Counted from the first letter of the stretch, positions 8,247 through 17,605 are shown. The stretch: DNA of 56,275 nt from JAUUZQ01 sp964538375 (GCA_964538375.1 CAZIFQ010000021.1:1-56275), one strand, 5' to 3'. Translations and numbers: made by a program. The notes: a model not told the origin generated them from the letters alone.

Positions 8247-9557
8247 ATGAGAAGAATTGTAACTGTTGGGGCAATTATCCTCGTATTGGTTGTAGTAAGG
8301 GTTCTGGTCTTTCCCGGACAAGCTTTTTCTAGTGGGCAAACTGATAATCAGACTAAAGAAATCGCTTTAGAACAATCAGATACTGAGAGTGAAGGCGCCT
8401 GGGATATTATTAAATATGGCCTGGGCCAGTTTTATAGGTATACTGGTGTCAGAAACGCAACTGCCGGTCACCTGATCATGATGGTCGTAGGACTATTTTT
8501 TATTTTCCTGGCCATTCGCTTCGATTATGAACCTTTGCTCCTTATTCCCATCGGTGCAGGAATTATCATAGGAAATATTCCATTCTTCCAGGCAGAGGGT
8601 GTTAACCTTCAACTGGGTATTTATGAAGAGGGAAGTGTAATGAATTATCTCTATTTCGGAGTAATGAAGGGGGTTTATCCCCCATTGATCTTCCTGGGAA
8701 TAGGAGCAATGACAGACTTTTCATCACTAATCTCTAAACCACGACTCATGCTTTTAGGAGCAGCAGCCCAGGTGGGAATATTCCTGACATTCCTGGGAGC
8801 ACTGGCACTTGGATTTACAACACAGGAAGCAGGTGCCATTGGCATTATTGGTGGTGCAGACGGACCAACTGCGATTTTCCTCTCTTCCCGTCTGGCTGAA
8901 CACCTGATTGGCCCCATCGCTATTGCTGCATATTCATACATGGCTCTTGTACCGGTGATCCAACCACCAATCATGCGCTTGCTGACTAGCAAAAAAGAAA
9001 GATTGATAAGGATGAAGCCGCCCAGGGCAGTTTCACAGACGGAAAAAATTATGTTCCCATTGGTGGGACTCATTGTCACAGCATTTATTTCTCCAAGCTC
9101 ACTGCCTTTGCTGGGAATGCTTTTCTTTGGAAACCTCTTAAAGGAGTCTACACGGACAAAAAGATTGGCAGATACAGCACGGAATTCCATGATCGATATT
9201 GTTACGATACTTCTTGGACTCACCGTTGGTGCTTCAACGCAGGCAGATATGTTCCTGACACCGGATTCCATGCTTATTTTCGGACTGGGGGCTGTGTCGT
9301 TTATGGTTGCCACAGCCGGTGGTATCTTATTCGCCAAGGTGATGAACCTTTTCCTTTCGAAAGAGAATAAACTGAATCCCCTGATTGGAGCCGCAGGTGT
9401 TAGCGCCGTTCCTGATAGTGCCCGTGTTGTACAAAACATGGGACTGAAGGAAGATCCTACAAATCACCTCTTGATGCATGCCATGGCACCAAACGTTGCA
9501 GGAGTCATTGGATCAGCCGTGGCTGCCGGTATCTTGCTGAGCTTTTTGTGGCAATAG
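8247..9557 (+). CDS. mmdB: Na+-translocating decarboxylase beta subunit (OadB family)
   Basis: 436 residues, an integral membrane protein with about ten hydrophobic helices. The core motif GGADGPTAIF contains the Asp that is essential for Na+ coupling in the OadB family, and AAGVSAVPDSARV matches the conserved late loop. It decarboxylates carboxybiotin and drives two Na+ ions outward, so propionate formation contributes to ion-motive force. An N-terminal extension of about 60 residues holds one hydrophobic segment and a short hydrophilic linker before the conserved region, as in many Bacteroidota homologues. Last gene of the operon. Confidence 0.94.
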   Translation: MRRIVTVGAIILVLVVVRVLVFPGQAFSSGQTDNQTKEIALEQSDTESEGAWDIIKYGLGQFYRYTGVRNATAGHLIMMVVGLFFIFLAIRFDYEPLLLIPIGAGIIIGNIPFFQAEGVNLQLGIYEEGSVMNYLYFGVMKGVYPPLIFLGIGAMTDFSSLISKPRLMLLGAAAQVGIFLTFLGALALGFTTQEAGAIGIIGGADGPTAIFLSSRLAEHLIGPIAIAAYSYMALVPVIQPPIMRLLTSKKERLIRMKPPRAVSQTEKIMFPLVGLIVTAFISPSSLPLLGMLFFGNLLKESTRTKRLADTARNSMIDIVTILLGLTVGASTQADMFLTPDSMLIFGLGAVSFMVATAGGILFAKVMNLFLSKENKLNPLIGAAGVSAVPDSARVVQNMGLKEDPTNHLLMHAMAPNVAGVIGSAVAAGILLSFLWQ

Positions 9558-9595
9558 GGAATATTTCTATTACTAAACTTATAGTGATTTACTTC

Positions 9596-9633
9596 CCCTC
9601 CTTTTAAAGGAGGGATACCCGCCGCAGGTGGGT
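9596..9633. repeat. Twin-hairpin intergenic element after the mmd operon
   Basis: Two adjacent hairpins: CCCTCCTTT/AAAGGAGGG around a single T (9596-9614), then ACCCGCC/GGTGGGT around GCA with one G-T pair (9617-9633), followed by GGGGTGG. Paired elements of this sequence type are frequent between genes in Bacteroidota and look like miniature mobile or REP-type repeats. No T-run follows, but transcript-end protection is possible. Confidence 0.65.
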
Positions 9634-9697
9634 GGGGTGGTTCCTGATGGTTGTTATTAAACATAGATTTCACATCATCATAGTGAAAGCAAGTTCC

Positions 9698-9705
9698 TAA
9701 TTTTG
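9698..9705 (+). promoter_or_regulatory. Candidate -7 element (TAATTTTG) for the citrate lyase genes
   Basis: Exact TAnnTTTG match 29 bp before the start codon, which would give a leader of about 20 nt. No good -33 box is visible. Confidence 0.45.
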
Positions 9706-9733
9706 TATAATTGAACAGTAGTTTATTAAAAAT

Positions 9734-10909
9734 ATGAAAAATATAGCTTCAGCAGGAAATAAGGGAGATAGAGTTCGCTCAGATTGCTATGTTGAAATTC
9801 AGCTGGCTGATTCGGGTGGTATTTCAATCGATCTGAAGAGTAAAGTAAGTTCCATTTTTGGCAAAGCCATCAAGAAACAGGTTATGGAAATATCTGATTT
9901 CTATGATGTTAAGAATGCAAACGTCAGCATAGTTGATGCCGGGGCCCTTCCATTTGTAATAGATGCACGCCTGGAGGCATGCTATCAAAAACTACTGGAT
10001 ACTGATAAGGAGTTTATCACTGAAATCATTTCAGAAAATCAAACACCCTCATCAAAAGAGAGTTTACGGCAATCAAGGTTATACCTACCGGGTAATTCTC
10101 CATCCATGATGATCAACGCCGGAATCCATAATCCACACGGCGTTATACTGGACCTTGAAGATAGCGTTGCCCCAAATAAAAAGGATGAGGCAAGAATTCT
10201 GGTTCGTAATGCACTCAGACAGGTTAACTTTTATGGTGCAGAGCGCATGGTCCGCATCAACCAGCTTCCCCTGGGACTAAAAGATGTGGAAATGATTGTT
10301 CCAAATCATGTGAATCTTCTCTTAATTCCCAAATGCGAAGATCCCGAAGAGATTAAGCAAGTTGAACAGGCGATTAAAGAAACATTACAGAATTCTAAAC
10401 TGCAATATGACGTTTTTCTAATGCCCATCATTGAAAGTGCACTGGGAGTTGAAAATGCTTTTCGCATTGCCACGGCTTCAAACAAAGTAGTTGCTATGGC
10501 CATTGGTCTTGAAGACTATACTGCTGACCTTGGTGTACCGAGAACACAGTCTGGAGAGGAGTCGTTGTATGCTCGTACACGCATTGTAAATGCTTGTAAA
10601 GCAGCAAGTATACAGCCGATCGACTCTGTCTTTTCTGATGTTGAGGATATGGAGGCCCTGGCAGAGAATGTCAAAAAATCTAAATCCCTGGGGTTTGAAG
10701 GAATGGGATGTATCCATCCCAGGCAGATTAGTATTATTCACAAAGAGTTTATGCCAACTCCGGAAGAGATTGAGAAAGCGAGATGCATTGTATATGCCTA
10801 TGAAGAAGCAAAGAAGAAAGGACTTGGAGTGGTAGCACTCGGCTCAAAAATGATCGACGCACCCGTTGTAAAAAGAGCACTACGCATTCTCAATCAAGTG
10901 GATAAATAA
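9734..10909 (+). CDS. citE: Citrate lyase acyl-carrier (CitD) and beta subunit (CitE) fusion
   Basis: 391 residues. Residues 1-88 align with CitD: AGNKGDRVRSDCYVEI near the start, with Ser16 the likely site for the phosphoribosyl-dephospho-CoA arm, and DAGALPFVIDARLEACYQ at the end. Residues 95-391 are a CitE/HpcH-HpaI aldolase barrel with GVILDLEDSV (metal-binding acidic pair), PIIESALGVENA and AIGLEDYTADLG. Together they carry the acyl chain and cleave citryl-thioester to oxaloacetate and acetyl-thioester. In the classic citCDEF systems CitD is a separate protein of about 98 residues. The alpha subunit CitF follows 205 bp downstream. CitC and the prosthetic-group genes citX and citG are not in the window. 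Confidence 0.9.
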   Translation: MKNIASAGNKGDRVRSDCYVEIQLADSGGISIDLKSKVSSIFGKAIKKQVMEISDFYDVKNANVSIVDAGALPFVIDARLEACYQKLLDTDKEFITEIISENQTPSSKESLRQSRLYLPGNSPSMMINAGIHNPHGVILDLEDSVAPNKKDEARILVRNALRQVNFYGAERMVRINQLPLGLKDVEMIVPNHVNLLLIPKCEDPEEIKQVEQAIKETLQNSKLQYDVFLMPIIESALGVENAFRIATASNKVVAMAIGLEDYTADLGVPRTQSGEESLYARTRIVNACKAASIQPIDSVFSDVEDMEALAENVKKSKSLGFEGMGCIHPRQISIIHKEFMPTPEEIEKARCIVYAYEEAKKKGLGVVALGSKMIDAPVVKRALRILNQVDK

Positions 10910-11024
10910 AAAAGATGATAATATTAAATATAATAACATAGAATTATAATACAATATATAGTTTAATAAACTTATAAAATATAATATAATTACAAAACAT
11001 AATACCTCATTAACCCATTTTTCA

Positions 11025-11050
11025 ACCTTCGTAGCTTTAGCGAAGAAGGT
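11025..11050. repeat. Palindromic element ACCTTC...GAAGAAGGT
   Basis: A short hairpin with CTTCG/CGAAG-type arms around TAGCTTTAG lies between the citD-E and citF genes, immediately before a tandem repeat. It has no T-run. Sequences of this TTCGTAGCTTTAGCGAAG type look like a dispersed Bacteroidota repeat. Confidence 0.5.
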
Positions 11051-11106
11051 AACCCATTAACCCATTAACCCATTAACCCATTGACTCATTAACCCATTGA
11101 CTCATT
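11051..11106. repeat. 8-bp tandem repeat, seven units (AACCCATT / GACTCATT)
   Basis: Four perfect AACCCATT units are followed by GACTCATT, AACCCATT and GACTCATT. The array ends 8 bp before the citF start codon, where it occupies the translation initiation region. A related 8-bp array (AACTCATT) occurs at the right end of the window. Confidence 0.85.
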
Positions 11107-11114
11107 GAACCTCT

Positions 11115-12665
11115 ATGAAAACACAACTCAACGCTGCCAACCGTCCCGTCCCAGAATCTATCAACGGAGTACCCTGTATACCTTACCAGGGAGTAGGTAA
11201 ATACATTCCCGGGGGAGAGAAACATGGGCCTGTGATCCGTAGTATGGCCAATTACCCTGCAGATGGTAATAAACAGGTTAAATCTATAAAAGAAGCATTG
11301 ATCAAGGCCGGGTTGAAAGACGGTATGACCATTTCTACGCACCATCATTTTCGAAATGGAGATTTTATTGCCAATACAGTATTTGATATAGCCCATGAGT
11401 TAGGAGTAAAGAACCTCAGGTGGTTTCCTTCTGCTTCATTTCCTTGTCATGAACACCTGATCAAATACCTGGAGGATGGAACCATACACCATATAGAAGG
11501 AAGCATGAACGGTCCATTGGGAAAATTTGCTTCTGAAGGCGGCATGAAGGGAATGGGGGTATTGCGTTCACATGGTGGGCGTTACCAGGCCATACAGGAT
11601 GGAGAAGTGAAAATTGATATTGCAGTAATAGGAGCTCCTACAGCAGATCCCTTTGGAAATGCTAATGGCTTATATGGTGATTCTGCCTGTGGCTTGCTGG
11701 GATTTGCGCTGGCTGATTCACAATATGCAGATAAGGTGATTGTTGTGACAGACAATATGGTGGACTTCCCTTGCATACCCTGGCAGATACAGGGAAATTA
11801 TGTGGATTTCACAGTGAAGATTGATAAGCTGGGAGATGCGGATAAGATCATCTCGGGAACGACAAAAATTACTAAATCTCCGGATAGATTATTGCTTGCG
11901 GAACTCACTGCGAAGTTTTGTGATACAGCAGGGATCATTAAAGATGGATTTTCATTCCAGAGTGGGGCAGGAGGCACCTCTTTGGCTGTGGGAGAGTACT
12001 TTAAGGAAATAATGAAGGAGAAGAACATAAAGGCCAGGTTTGCAAGAGGCGGCAGCAATAAGTACCTGGTCTCCATGCTCGAAGAGGGATTGGTTGACTA
12101 TATCCTGGACGGACAGACTTTCGACCTGGAAGGGGTTAGATCTATGGCGGAGAATCCGGGCCACATGTGGACCAGCCCGTTTACCAGTTACAACTACCAT
12201 GGTAAAGGGAATTTCGCCCAATTTGTGGATGTTGTCGTATTAGGAGCTACAGAAGTTGACCTTGACTTCAATGCCAATGTAGTAACACACTCTGATGGTT
12301 ACCTGCTGCATGGTATCGGGGGTTGGCAGAACTGTTTGTTCTCTAAAACAGTAATTCTGCCTATTCCTCTGTTCAGGGACCGGATACCTGTAATACGTGA
12401 TAGCGTGACGACTCTATGTGGTCCTGGTGAATTGATAGATGTAATTATTACAGAACGAGGAATAGCTATTAATCCTTTGCGCAAGGACTTACTGAAAGCA
12501 GTGAAGGACAGTGGCCTGCCGATAAAGACAATCGAGGAGCTTAAAGAAGAAGCTGACCGCATTTGCGGAATCCCCGAACCACAGGAATACGATGATGAAA
12601 TTATTGCTGTCATTAAATGGGTGGACGGAACAGTGATTGATTCTGTGAGAAAGGTGAAAAAGTAG
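11115..12665 (+). CDS. citF: Citrate lyase alpha subunit (citrate:acetyl-ACP transferase)
   Basis: 516 residues, the usual CitF length. It has the CoA-transferase family I architecture, with two halves related to glutaconate/acetate CoA-transferases: GLKDGMTISTHHHFRNGD and the glycine-rich AVIGAPTADPFGNANG in the first half, and FQSGAGGTSLAVGEYF and NVVTHSDGYLLHGIGG in the second. It exchanges acetyl for citryl on the carrier arm of the CitD domain encoded upstream. With that gene it makes a complete lyase core, so citrate can be split to acetate and oxaloacetate, which can feed the succinate/propionate route of the preceding operon. The start codon directly follows the 8-bp repeat array. Confidence 0.94.
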   Translation: MKTQLNAANRPVPESINGVPCIPYQGVGKYIPGGEKHGPVIRSMANYPADGNKQVKSIKEALIKAGLKDGMTISTHHHFRNGDFIANTVFDIAHELGVKNLRWFPSASFPCHEHLIKYLEDGTIHHIEGSMNGPLGKFASEGGMKGMGVLRSHGGRYQAIQDGEVKIDIAVIGAPTADPFGNANGLYGDSACGLLGFALADSQYADKVIVVTDNMVDFPCIPWQIQGNYVDFTVKIDKLGDADKIISGTTKITKSPDRLLLAELTAKFCDTAGIIKDGFSFQSGAGGTSLAVGEYFKEIMKEKNIKARFARGGSNKYLVSMLEEGLVDYILDGQTFDLEGVRSMAENPGHMWTSPFTSYNYHGKGNFAQFVDVVVLGATEVDLDFNANVVTHSDGYLLHGIGGWQNCLFSKTVILPIPLFRDRIPVIRDSVTTLCGPGELIDVIITERGIAINPLRKDLLKAVKDSGLPIKTIEELKEEADRICGIPEPQEYDDEIIAVIKWVDGTVIDSVRKVKK

Positions 12666-12679
12666 AGATAAAGCGCTTA

Positions 12680-15505
12680 CTATTTCCCCATGCCAATCAA
12701 CTGAAAAGGTGCCCAAAACAGTGGACTTCTATATTTTTGGAATGTGTCTAATTGTGCCTTTTGTAATGCTGATACTGCATCATCTTCCTGGAGATATTTG
12801 TAGAACTCGGTCATAAGATAAGCAGTTTGCTCATCTGCAACGCTCCAGAGACTGACAATGGTGTTTTTACTTCCTGCATATAAGATGGCCCTGCTTAATC
12901 CCACTACTTCGTCTCCTTCACTCAGCTCTCCAAGGCCGGTTTGACAAGCACTTAGTACAACAAGCTCAGCATTTAACGACAATTCAAATATTTCATTCAC
13001 AGTCAGATAACCGTCATCTGTATCGCTGGGGTTGAAGAGAACAAAGGAAAACATGGGTTGCTTATGGTCCATAAAACCATGGGTTGCCAGGTGGATATAT
13101 GCAAAGTTGGATGCATTTTCCTTGAAGTAGGTTTCTGTCGATTGTTCCTCATACCTCGTCAGCATTCCAGGTATCGTGTTACTGATATTTTCAAGCTCTG
13201 ATTTTGTCCCGGGTAAACCGCTGAATTCTCCCAAAGCAAGATCACCTAAAGCCATGCCCAACATTTCGTCGCCCTCGATATTTGGCCTTTCCTGCATGGT
13301 GAATAAGCTGCTTAAGCTTGGTGTGTAGAATAGTTTATGTTTCTCTATTAAAAACTCGTTCTGAGCAGACAGCAGTGCTTGGAAGGGCAGGAGATGCAAC
13401 ACTTTGTGTGGAACAATACCTATGGTCTCAACACCTGATAATTCTTTCTCCATGGGGGCAATAAGCATTTGATATCCATCTTTTAATGTTTGAATGGAAA
13501 GATTCGAAGAGGAACTGAAGTCTTCATCCATAAAATCTGAATTTCGTCTGATGGCATTGCGACAATCAATGGTAATATTCATCAAAACTTCTTCAGAAGA
13601 AAAGATCTCTTTGCTAATAATCTTATCCTTCCTGATAATCCAGACAAAAGACTTTTCTTCACCTGTCCAGTAAACGATGAAAGCACTCTTATCATCTACC
13701 ATCGATTGAAGCTTTTTCAGTTCAGGAGGTGCCACTGTTACCATGGATGCGTATTCAGGTGCTGCCAGTTTTAGCCGATGAATCAAATCAGTGTATTTTG
13801 ACCTGGTAATGAGCAAGTCTTTTTCAATGACGGTCCTGCTGATTCTTTTGCCTGTACCAAGATCTTCTTTGTGTAACATTTTCGATAAGGCAAGAATTTG
13901 TAATCGGAGATCTTGCTCCTCCTCTGCCAATTCCTTGTTACCGTTCTCATGAATCGATATTTTCTTATTGCCAATCAAATCAAGGAAGGCCCTTGCTCTT
14001 GCTCTTTCGGAAAAATCAAAAGCATCTTCAGTGTCACCTTCTTGCATCAGGAGATTGATGAGTCGGTCGTACACCTTGATTTTATCGTTCACATACACAC
14101 TCTTCAGTTCATCAATAGTTAGATTACCACGGATTTCTTCAATGATTGCTATTGATTGCTTATAAGCTTCGATGGCTTCCTTTGTTCGACCAGACTTCTC
14201 TTCAAGCTGTCCCAGCAGGAACTCGATCTGCCAGAGAGTTTCTGTTTGACGAGTATTGGACCTGGCTTCTTCCAGGAAAGTATAGGACGCTGTAGTATTT
14301 CCCATGTTCATTTGGGTCTCAGCCATCATCAACTTTACCATGGCTATACCTTCCAGGGAACCGGATTTATTAAATTCAGCAAGTGCCTTGTTGTACTGTC
14401 GCTGTGCAAAGGGATAATTTCTTCTCTTTAGCATCACATCACCCAACTTAAGATATGCAAGCCCCGCTGCAACCTGCGATCCTATTTCACTGAAATATGC
14501 AGCGGCTGATTTTGCTCTTCCTGTTCTAAGGGCAGCGGATGCATCAAAAGCAGCGGATGCAATACCTGAAGTATCCTGCAGCATAATTGCTTTTTCATAA
14601 TAAGATTCTGCTTTCTCCGAATCTCCCAGTAATCCATATGTATCACCTGTCACCATTGTGGTCCAGACGATACTTGGAAGAATGTTGGATCGTTTTGCTT
14701 CTTCAATGGCCTCCAGCCGAAGCTCAATGGCTTCCTGGTATTCAGCTTTGTCTTCCGATATATCTGCTAGCAAGTGCAATTGCCTTGTTGAGTTTAATTC
14801 CAGTGATTTTGCAAGCTTTTCAGATCGTTTAACAAATACTTCAGCTTGCCATATCCTTCCTGTTTCATTGCTTATTTTTCCAAGTTGAAGGAAGCACTCC
14901 ATTTGTCCCGTTTCATTATTCAACTGTTCATAGATCTTTAGGGCTGAGTTGCACTCTGCTTCAGATGTGTTAAACCTTCCCAGTACACTATTTACTTGGG
15001 ATAGCGTAAGATAGGTGTCAGCTAGTGAACTAAGCTTCGTGCTTTTGATACTGGATTCAAGACCTTCACTTAATAATACAACACTGTCCAGGAAGGCAAT
15101 CCCTTGTTTGAAATCACCCATATAGAGGTGCACCTTCCCAATTTCCCGGCAATCTTCAATAATCCCAAGCTGATGTTGCAGCATGGAATCCCTGCTTAAT
15201 CCGTAGTGGGCATATTCCAGGGCTTCCCGATATTTTCCTTGTGCACCGTAGGCGTAAGATATCTTTCTGCAAATATTTGCCTCCACTTCCATGTTTCTGT
15301 ATACACCCAGTTTCCTGCTTTCTGCAAGACTGCTTCTGTAAGCCAGAATTGCACTCTCATAGTCATGCAAGTTGCTCATTTCATCACCCTTCCTTTGTTG
15401 CTCTGTAACCAGTATGGATGGAGTTTTGCAGGAGTAGGAAAACAGCAATCCGGCCAGGATAAGGTATTTTGCAAAAATCTTCGCCAGCTTCAATCCTGTA
15501 TACAT
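12680..15505 (-). CDS. TPR-CHAT lipoprotein (caspase-like peptidase)
   Basis: About 941 residues from the ATG at 15505. I prefer this start to the one 12 codons upstream because it gives a short signal ending in the lipobox LFSYSC and avoids overlap with the gene before it. Residues 35-480 are tetratricopeptide repeats (paired helices such as LGRFNTSEAECNSALKIYEQ). A helical linker with coiled-coil character follows, then a CHAT domain from about 600. The caspase-type dyad is visible: His809 in IHLATHGF and Cys854 in VVLSACQTG. CHAT proteins are caspase/separase-clan peptidases, and TPRs commonly bind the trigger or substrate. The lipobox places it in the envelope, unlike the cytoplasmic CRISPR-linked TPR-CHAT proteins. 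Last gene of a five-gene minus-strand unit. Confidence 0.9.
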   Translation of the reverse strand: MYTGLKLAKIFAKYLILAGLLFSYSCKTPSILVTEQQRKGDEMSNLHDYESAILAYRSSLAESRKLGVYRNMEVEANICRKISYAYGAQGKYREALEYAHYGLSRDSMLQHQLGIIEDCREIGKVHLYMGDFKQGIAFLDSVVLLSEGLESSIKSTKLSSLADTYLTLSQVNSVLGRFNTSEAECNSALKIYEQLNNETGQMECFLQLGKISNETGRIWQAEVFVKRSEKLAKSLELNSTRQLHLLADISEDKAEYQEAIELRLEAIEEAKRSNILPSIVWTTMVTGDTYGLLGDSEKAESYYEKAIMLQDTSGIASAAFDASAALRTGRAKSAAAYFSEIGSQVAAGLAYLKLGDVMLKRRNYPFAQRQYNKALAEFNKSGSLEGIAMVKLMMAETQMNMGNTTASYTFLEEARSNTRQTETLWQIEFLLGQLEEKSGRTKEAIEAYKQSIAIIEEIRGNLTIDELKSVYVNDKIKVYDRLINLLMQEGDTEDAFDFSERARARAFLDLIGNKKISIHENGNKELAEEEQDLRLQILALSKMLHKEDLGTGKRISRTVIEKDLLITRSKYTDLIHRLKLAAPEYASMVTVAPPELKKLQSMVDDKSAFIVYWTGEEKSFVWIIRKDKIISKEIFSSEEVLMNITIDCRNAIRRNSDFMDEDFSSSSNLSIQTLKDGYQMLIAPMEKELSGVETIGIVPHKVLHLLPFQALLSAQNEFLIEKHKLFYTPSLSSLFTMQERPNIEGDEMLGMALGDLALGEFSGLPGTKSELENISNTIPGMLTRYEEQSTETYFKENASNFAYIHLATHGFMDHKQPMFSFVLFNPSDTDDGYLTVNEIFELSLNAELVVLSACQTGLGELSEGDEVVGLSRAILYAGSKNTIVSLWSVADEQTAYLMTEFYKYLQEDDAVSALQKAQLDTFQKYRSPLFWAPFQLIGMGK

Positions 15506-15521
15506 AAGCAATGTTTTGTGA

Positions 15522-16505
15522 TTAGAAAATATATTGCACAATGAGTCTGTAGGTGGGGTCTGCGGGAATCAATTTACCCATTAATGGTATTGTAACTCCC
15601 TGAACAAGACGCAATTGATTTACCTGGAAATGTATGTACGGCATGAGCATAAGCCTCCATTTTGTATTATCTAAAGTGATGTTGTCAATTACTTCTCTGC
15701 CAATATGCGTATAATAGAGTTCATTCGTCATGCATATCCAGTCATTAAGATGAAAGTTAACGCCTCCTGCGGCATAGAATACAGTTGCTGACCTGAATGG
15801 ATAAGGCAAATCTCCGGGAAAAAATACTTTTTCTCCTCCAAAACCGTAGTCAAAACCTGTATAGAATGAAAAAGAATAAGGGTAGACTATTTTTTTGGCT
15901 TGAATATCAACGGCGAGTGCAAATTCTCCTGAACCAGTTGGTGTATCAAAAGTTAAGCTGTCTTCTGAAATGTTTCCTGCATTTTTTCTTCCGGTTGGCA
16001 GGTATGCCGTTGTTCTTATTGTGATTGCCGGTATATAATCTGATTCTTTAATAAGCTGGGTGAATATCCCTGCAGATAAATCACCAAAGCCAAAGCCCAA
16101 TTCTGCATAATTTCTTTGAAGAATGGCATAATTCTCAAGTTCTATTGAGCGAAAACCAGGGTCATCAAATAACTGCACACTTTCAACTTTGTCCATGTGA
16201 TATGGAATATACAGGTTGGCCTGGATTCGGTCAGTAATTCCATATTGAACCGACAAACCAAATGATGCTGCGCGGGCTATCGCTGAGCCAGGAATGAAGA
16301 TTTTATTGGCATCCTCATCATATATTGTTCTGAAGCCGGTATATTCCCATGAAGTACCAACCCTCAAAAATCCCTGTCGCAATGTTGCAGGTTCAGTCAC
16401 AGCAGTTAGTTGCTTAAGTTCAGAAGGAAGAAACTGATCTTCATTTTGAGCAAGCAGCGTTGAACTCATGAATACTAGCAGCCATATGATAATTTGTCGT
16501 TTCAT
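15522..16505 (-). CDS. Outer-membrane beta-barrel protein (paralogue 2)
   Basis: 327 residues. The signal peptide ends at TLLAQ. The mature part is rich in alternating aromatic/hydrophobic strands and Gly/Tyr turns and ends in a terminal Phe (LIVQYIF), the classic outer-membrane insertion signal. The start of the mature chain (VTEPATLRQGFLRVG, later a Tyr-rich strand and IYDED) matches the next gene upstream (LTEPSISRPLTLHKGFLQLYGG, IFDQSG), so the two are diverged tandem paralogues. A PTGR stretch and overall size recall small transporter-like barrels, but no substrate can be named. It lies 16 bp before the TPR-CHAT gene in the same unit. Confidence 0.75.
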   Translation of the reverse strand: MKRQIIIWLLVFMSSTLLAQNEDQFLPSELKQLTAVTEPATLRQGFLRVGTSWEYTGFRTIYDEDANKIFIPGSAIARAASFGLSVQYGITDRIQANLYIPYHMDKVESVQLFDDPGFRSIELENYAILQRNYAELGFGFGDLSAGIFTQLIKESDYIPAITIRTTAYLPTGRKNAGNISEDSLTFDTPTGSGEFALAVDIQAKKIVYPYSFSFYTGFDYGFGGEKVFFPGDLPYPFRSATVFYAAGGVNFHLNDWICMTNELYYTHIGREVIDNITLDNTKWRLMLMPYIHFQVNQLRLVQGVTIPLMGKLIPADPTYRLIVQYIF

Positions 16506-16526
16506 TTCATTTTTCTCAAGCTGGCT

Positions 16527-17594
16527 TTAATAATATTTGTTCTTCAGTGGTACCATATTATACACTACGGCTAATGATACATTAAAATCAGAGTACGTAT
16601 TTTTTCCATTTACGGGAATATAAAGCTGTTGTAGAATTCTCAGGTGTGTGGAGACCTGGATTTCAAATCCGGTTTTGATAAATCCTGCAGAAGAAGTAGT
16701 TAATGATACTTCCTGACCGCTTATATTCGTCCATCCCGGGGTCTCCATAAAATAGTCGTATCCTGCATTTACTGCGAACCAGGGATATACCTGTGCCACT
16801 ACCTGTGCATTCCCATATAGCATTCCTTTTGGATGCATGAAATGCCAGAGTTTCCAGTGAACAAATTCTTCACCATACCTGCGTGTCACCCAGGTGTATG
16901 TTTCTACATCAGAAAATGGGTTTTGCATTTGAATCTTACCTGAGAAGCCAATCTTTTCCTTGACATACTTCACTTGAAGTCCAGCATTATAAAACACGGC
17001 TGGCGAGCCGGCAGCTGGATTAAACTCATAGTATACCTGGTAGGGTGTAGAAGGATTACTTTCATCTTCAAGAACAATGGAATGGGTAGGAATTTTAGTA
17101 TGCTGGGAAGATACAGGTGTTAAGATTCCACCGAAAATGAGCAAGTCTAATCCGGAAACGATTTCGGGAAGCCTGTATTTTAATTTAAGGTCAAGGTTTG
17201 ATATCCCATACTGGTGGTAAGTACGATCTTCAGAACTGATACCTGGACGATTGTCGATGTAGTAGGTGGGCTCAGTTTCAAACCTGTTCTTGTAGCCAAT
17301 ACCGGCAGAAAACTCCAGGTGTTCCAGTATTCCATAGGACATCTCAAAGCTATAGCTGTTTTCAATCATGCTAATACCTCTTTCAGTAAATGGTAATCTT
17401 ACACCTGACTGATCGAAAATCGTATTGCTGTTCAGATGGGAATATCCTCCATATAATTGTAAAAATCCCTTGTGCAATGTCAATGGACGAGATATGGATG
17501 GCTCTGTTAAAAGATCATATACATTTTTTGTTTGCCCCTGTGCAACGAAGGAGCAACAAATGAAAGAAATTGCTATGAAGATAATTCTCCTCAT
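16527..17594 (-). CDS. Outer-membrane beta-barrel protein (paralogue 1)
   Basis: 355 residues with a signal peptide ending near FVAQGQ and a strand-rich body typical of outer-membrane barrels (YSFEMSYGILEHLEFSAGIG, LDLKLKYRLPEI, FAVNAGYDYFMETPGW). The last strand ends in aromatic residues (KNKYY). It shares the LTEP..GFL start of the mature chain with the following gene, so it probably arose by duplication. It is 21 bp from that gene and 11 bp from the propeller lipoprotein gene upstream. Its role is unknown. In context it may form an outer-membrane channel or platform for the lipoproteins of this unit. Confidence 0.72.
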   Translation of the reverse strand: MRRIIFIAISFICCSFVAQGQTKNVYDLLTEPSISRPLTLHKGFLQLYGGYSHLNSNTIFDQSGVRLPFTERGISMIENSYSFEMSYGILEHLEFSAGIGYKNRFETEPTYYIDNRPGISSEDRTYHQYGISNLDLKLKYRLPEIVSGLDLLIFGGILTPVSSQHTKIPTHSIVLEDESNPSTPYQVYYEFNPAAGSPAVFYNAGLQVKYVKEKIGFSGKIQMQNPFSDVETYTWVTRRYGEEFVHWKLWHFMHPKGMLYGNAQVVAQVYPWFAVNAGYDYFMETPGWTNISGQEVSLTTSSAGFIKTGFEIQVSTHLRILQQLYIPVNGKNTYSDFNVSLAVVYNMVPLKNKYY

Positions 17595-17605
17595 AAAAAA
17601 TGTAA

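Noticed and set aside
8675..9439. Minus-strand 254-codon frame across mmdB
   Set aside because: Long open frame opposite a well-conserved membrane protein; composition rich in Ser/Pro/Arg and no family match, so antisense shadow.
12680..15505. TPR-CHAT as part of a CRISPR-linked (Craspase-type) or Gasdermin defence system
   Set aside because: No gRAMP/Cas7-11, CRISPR array or Gasdermin-like gene is nearby, and the protein has a lipobox, which places it outside the cytoplasm.
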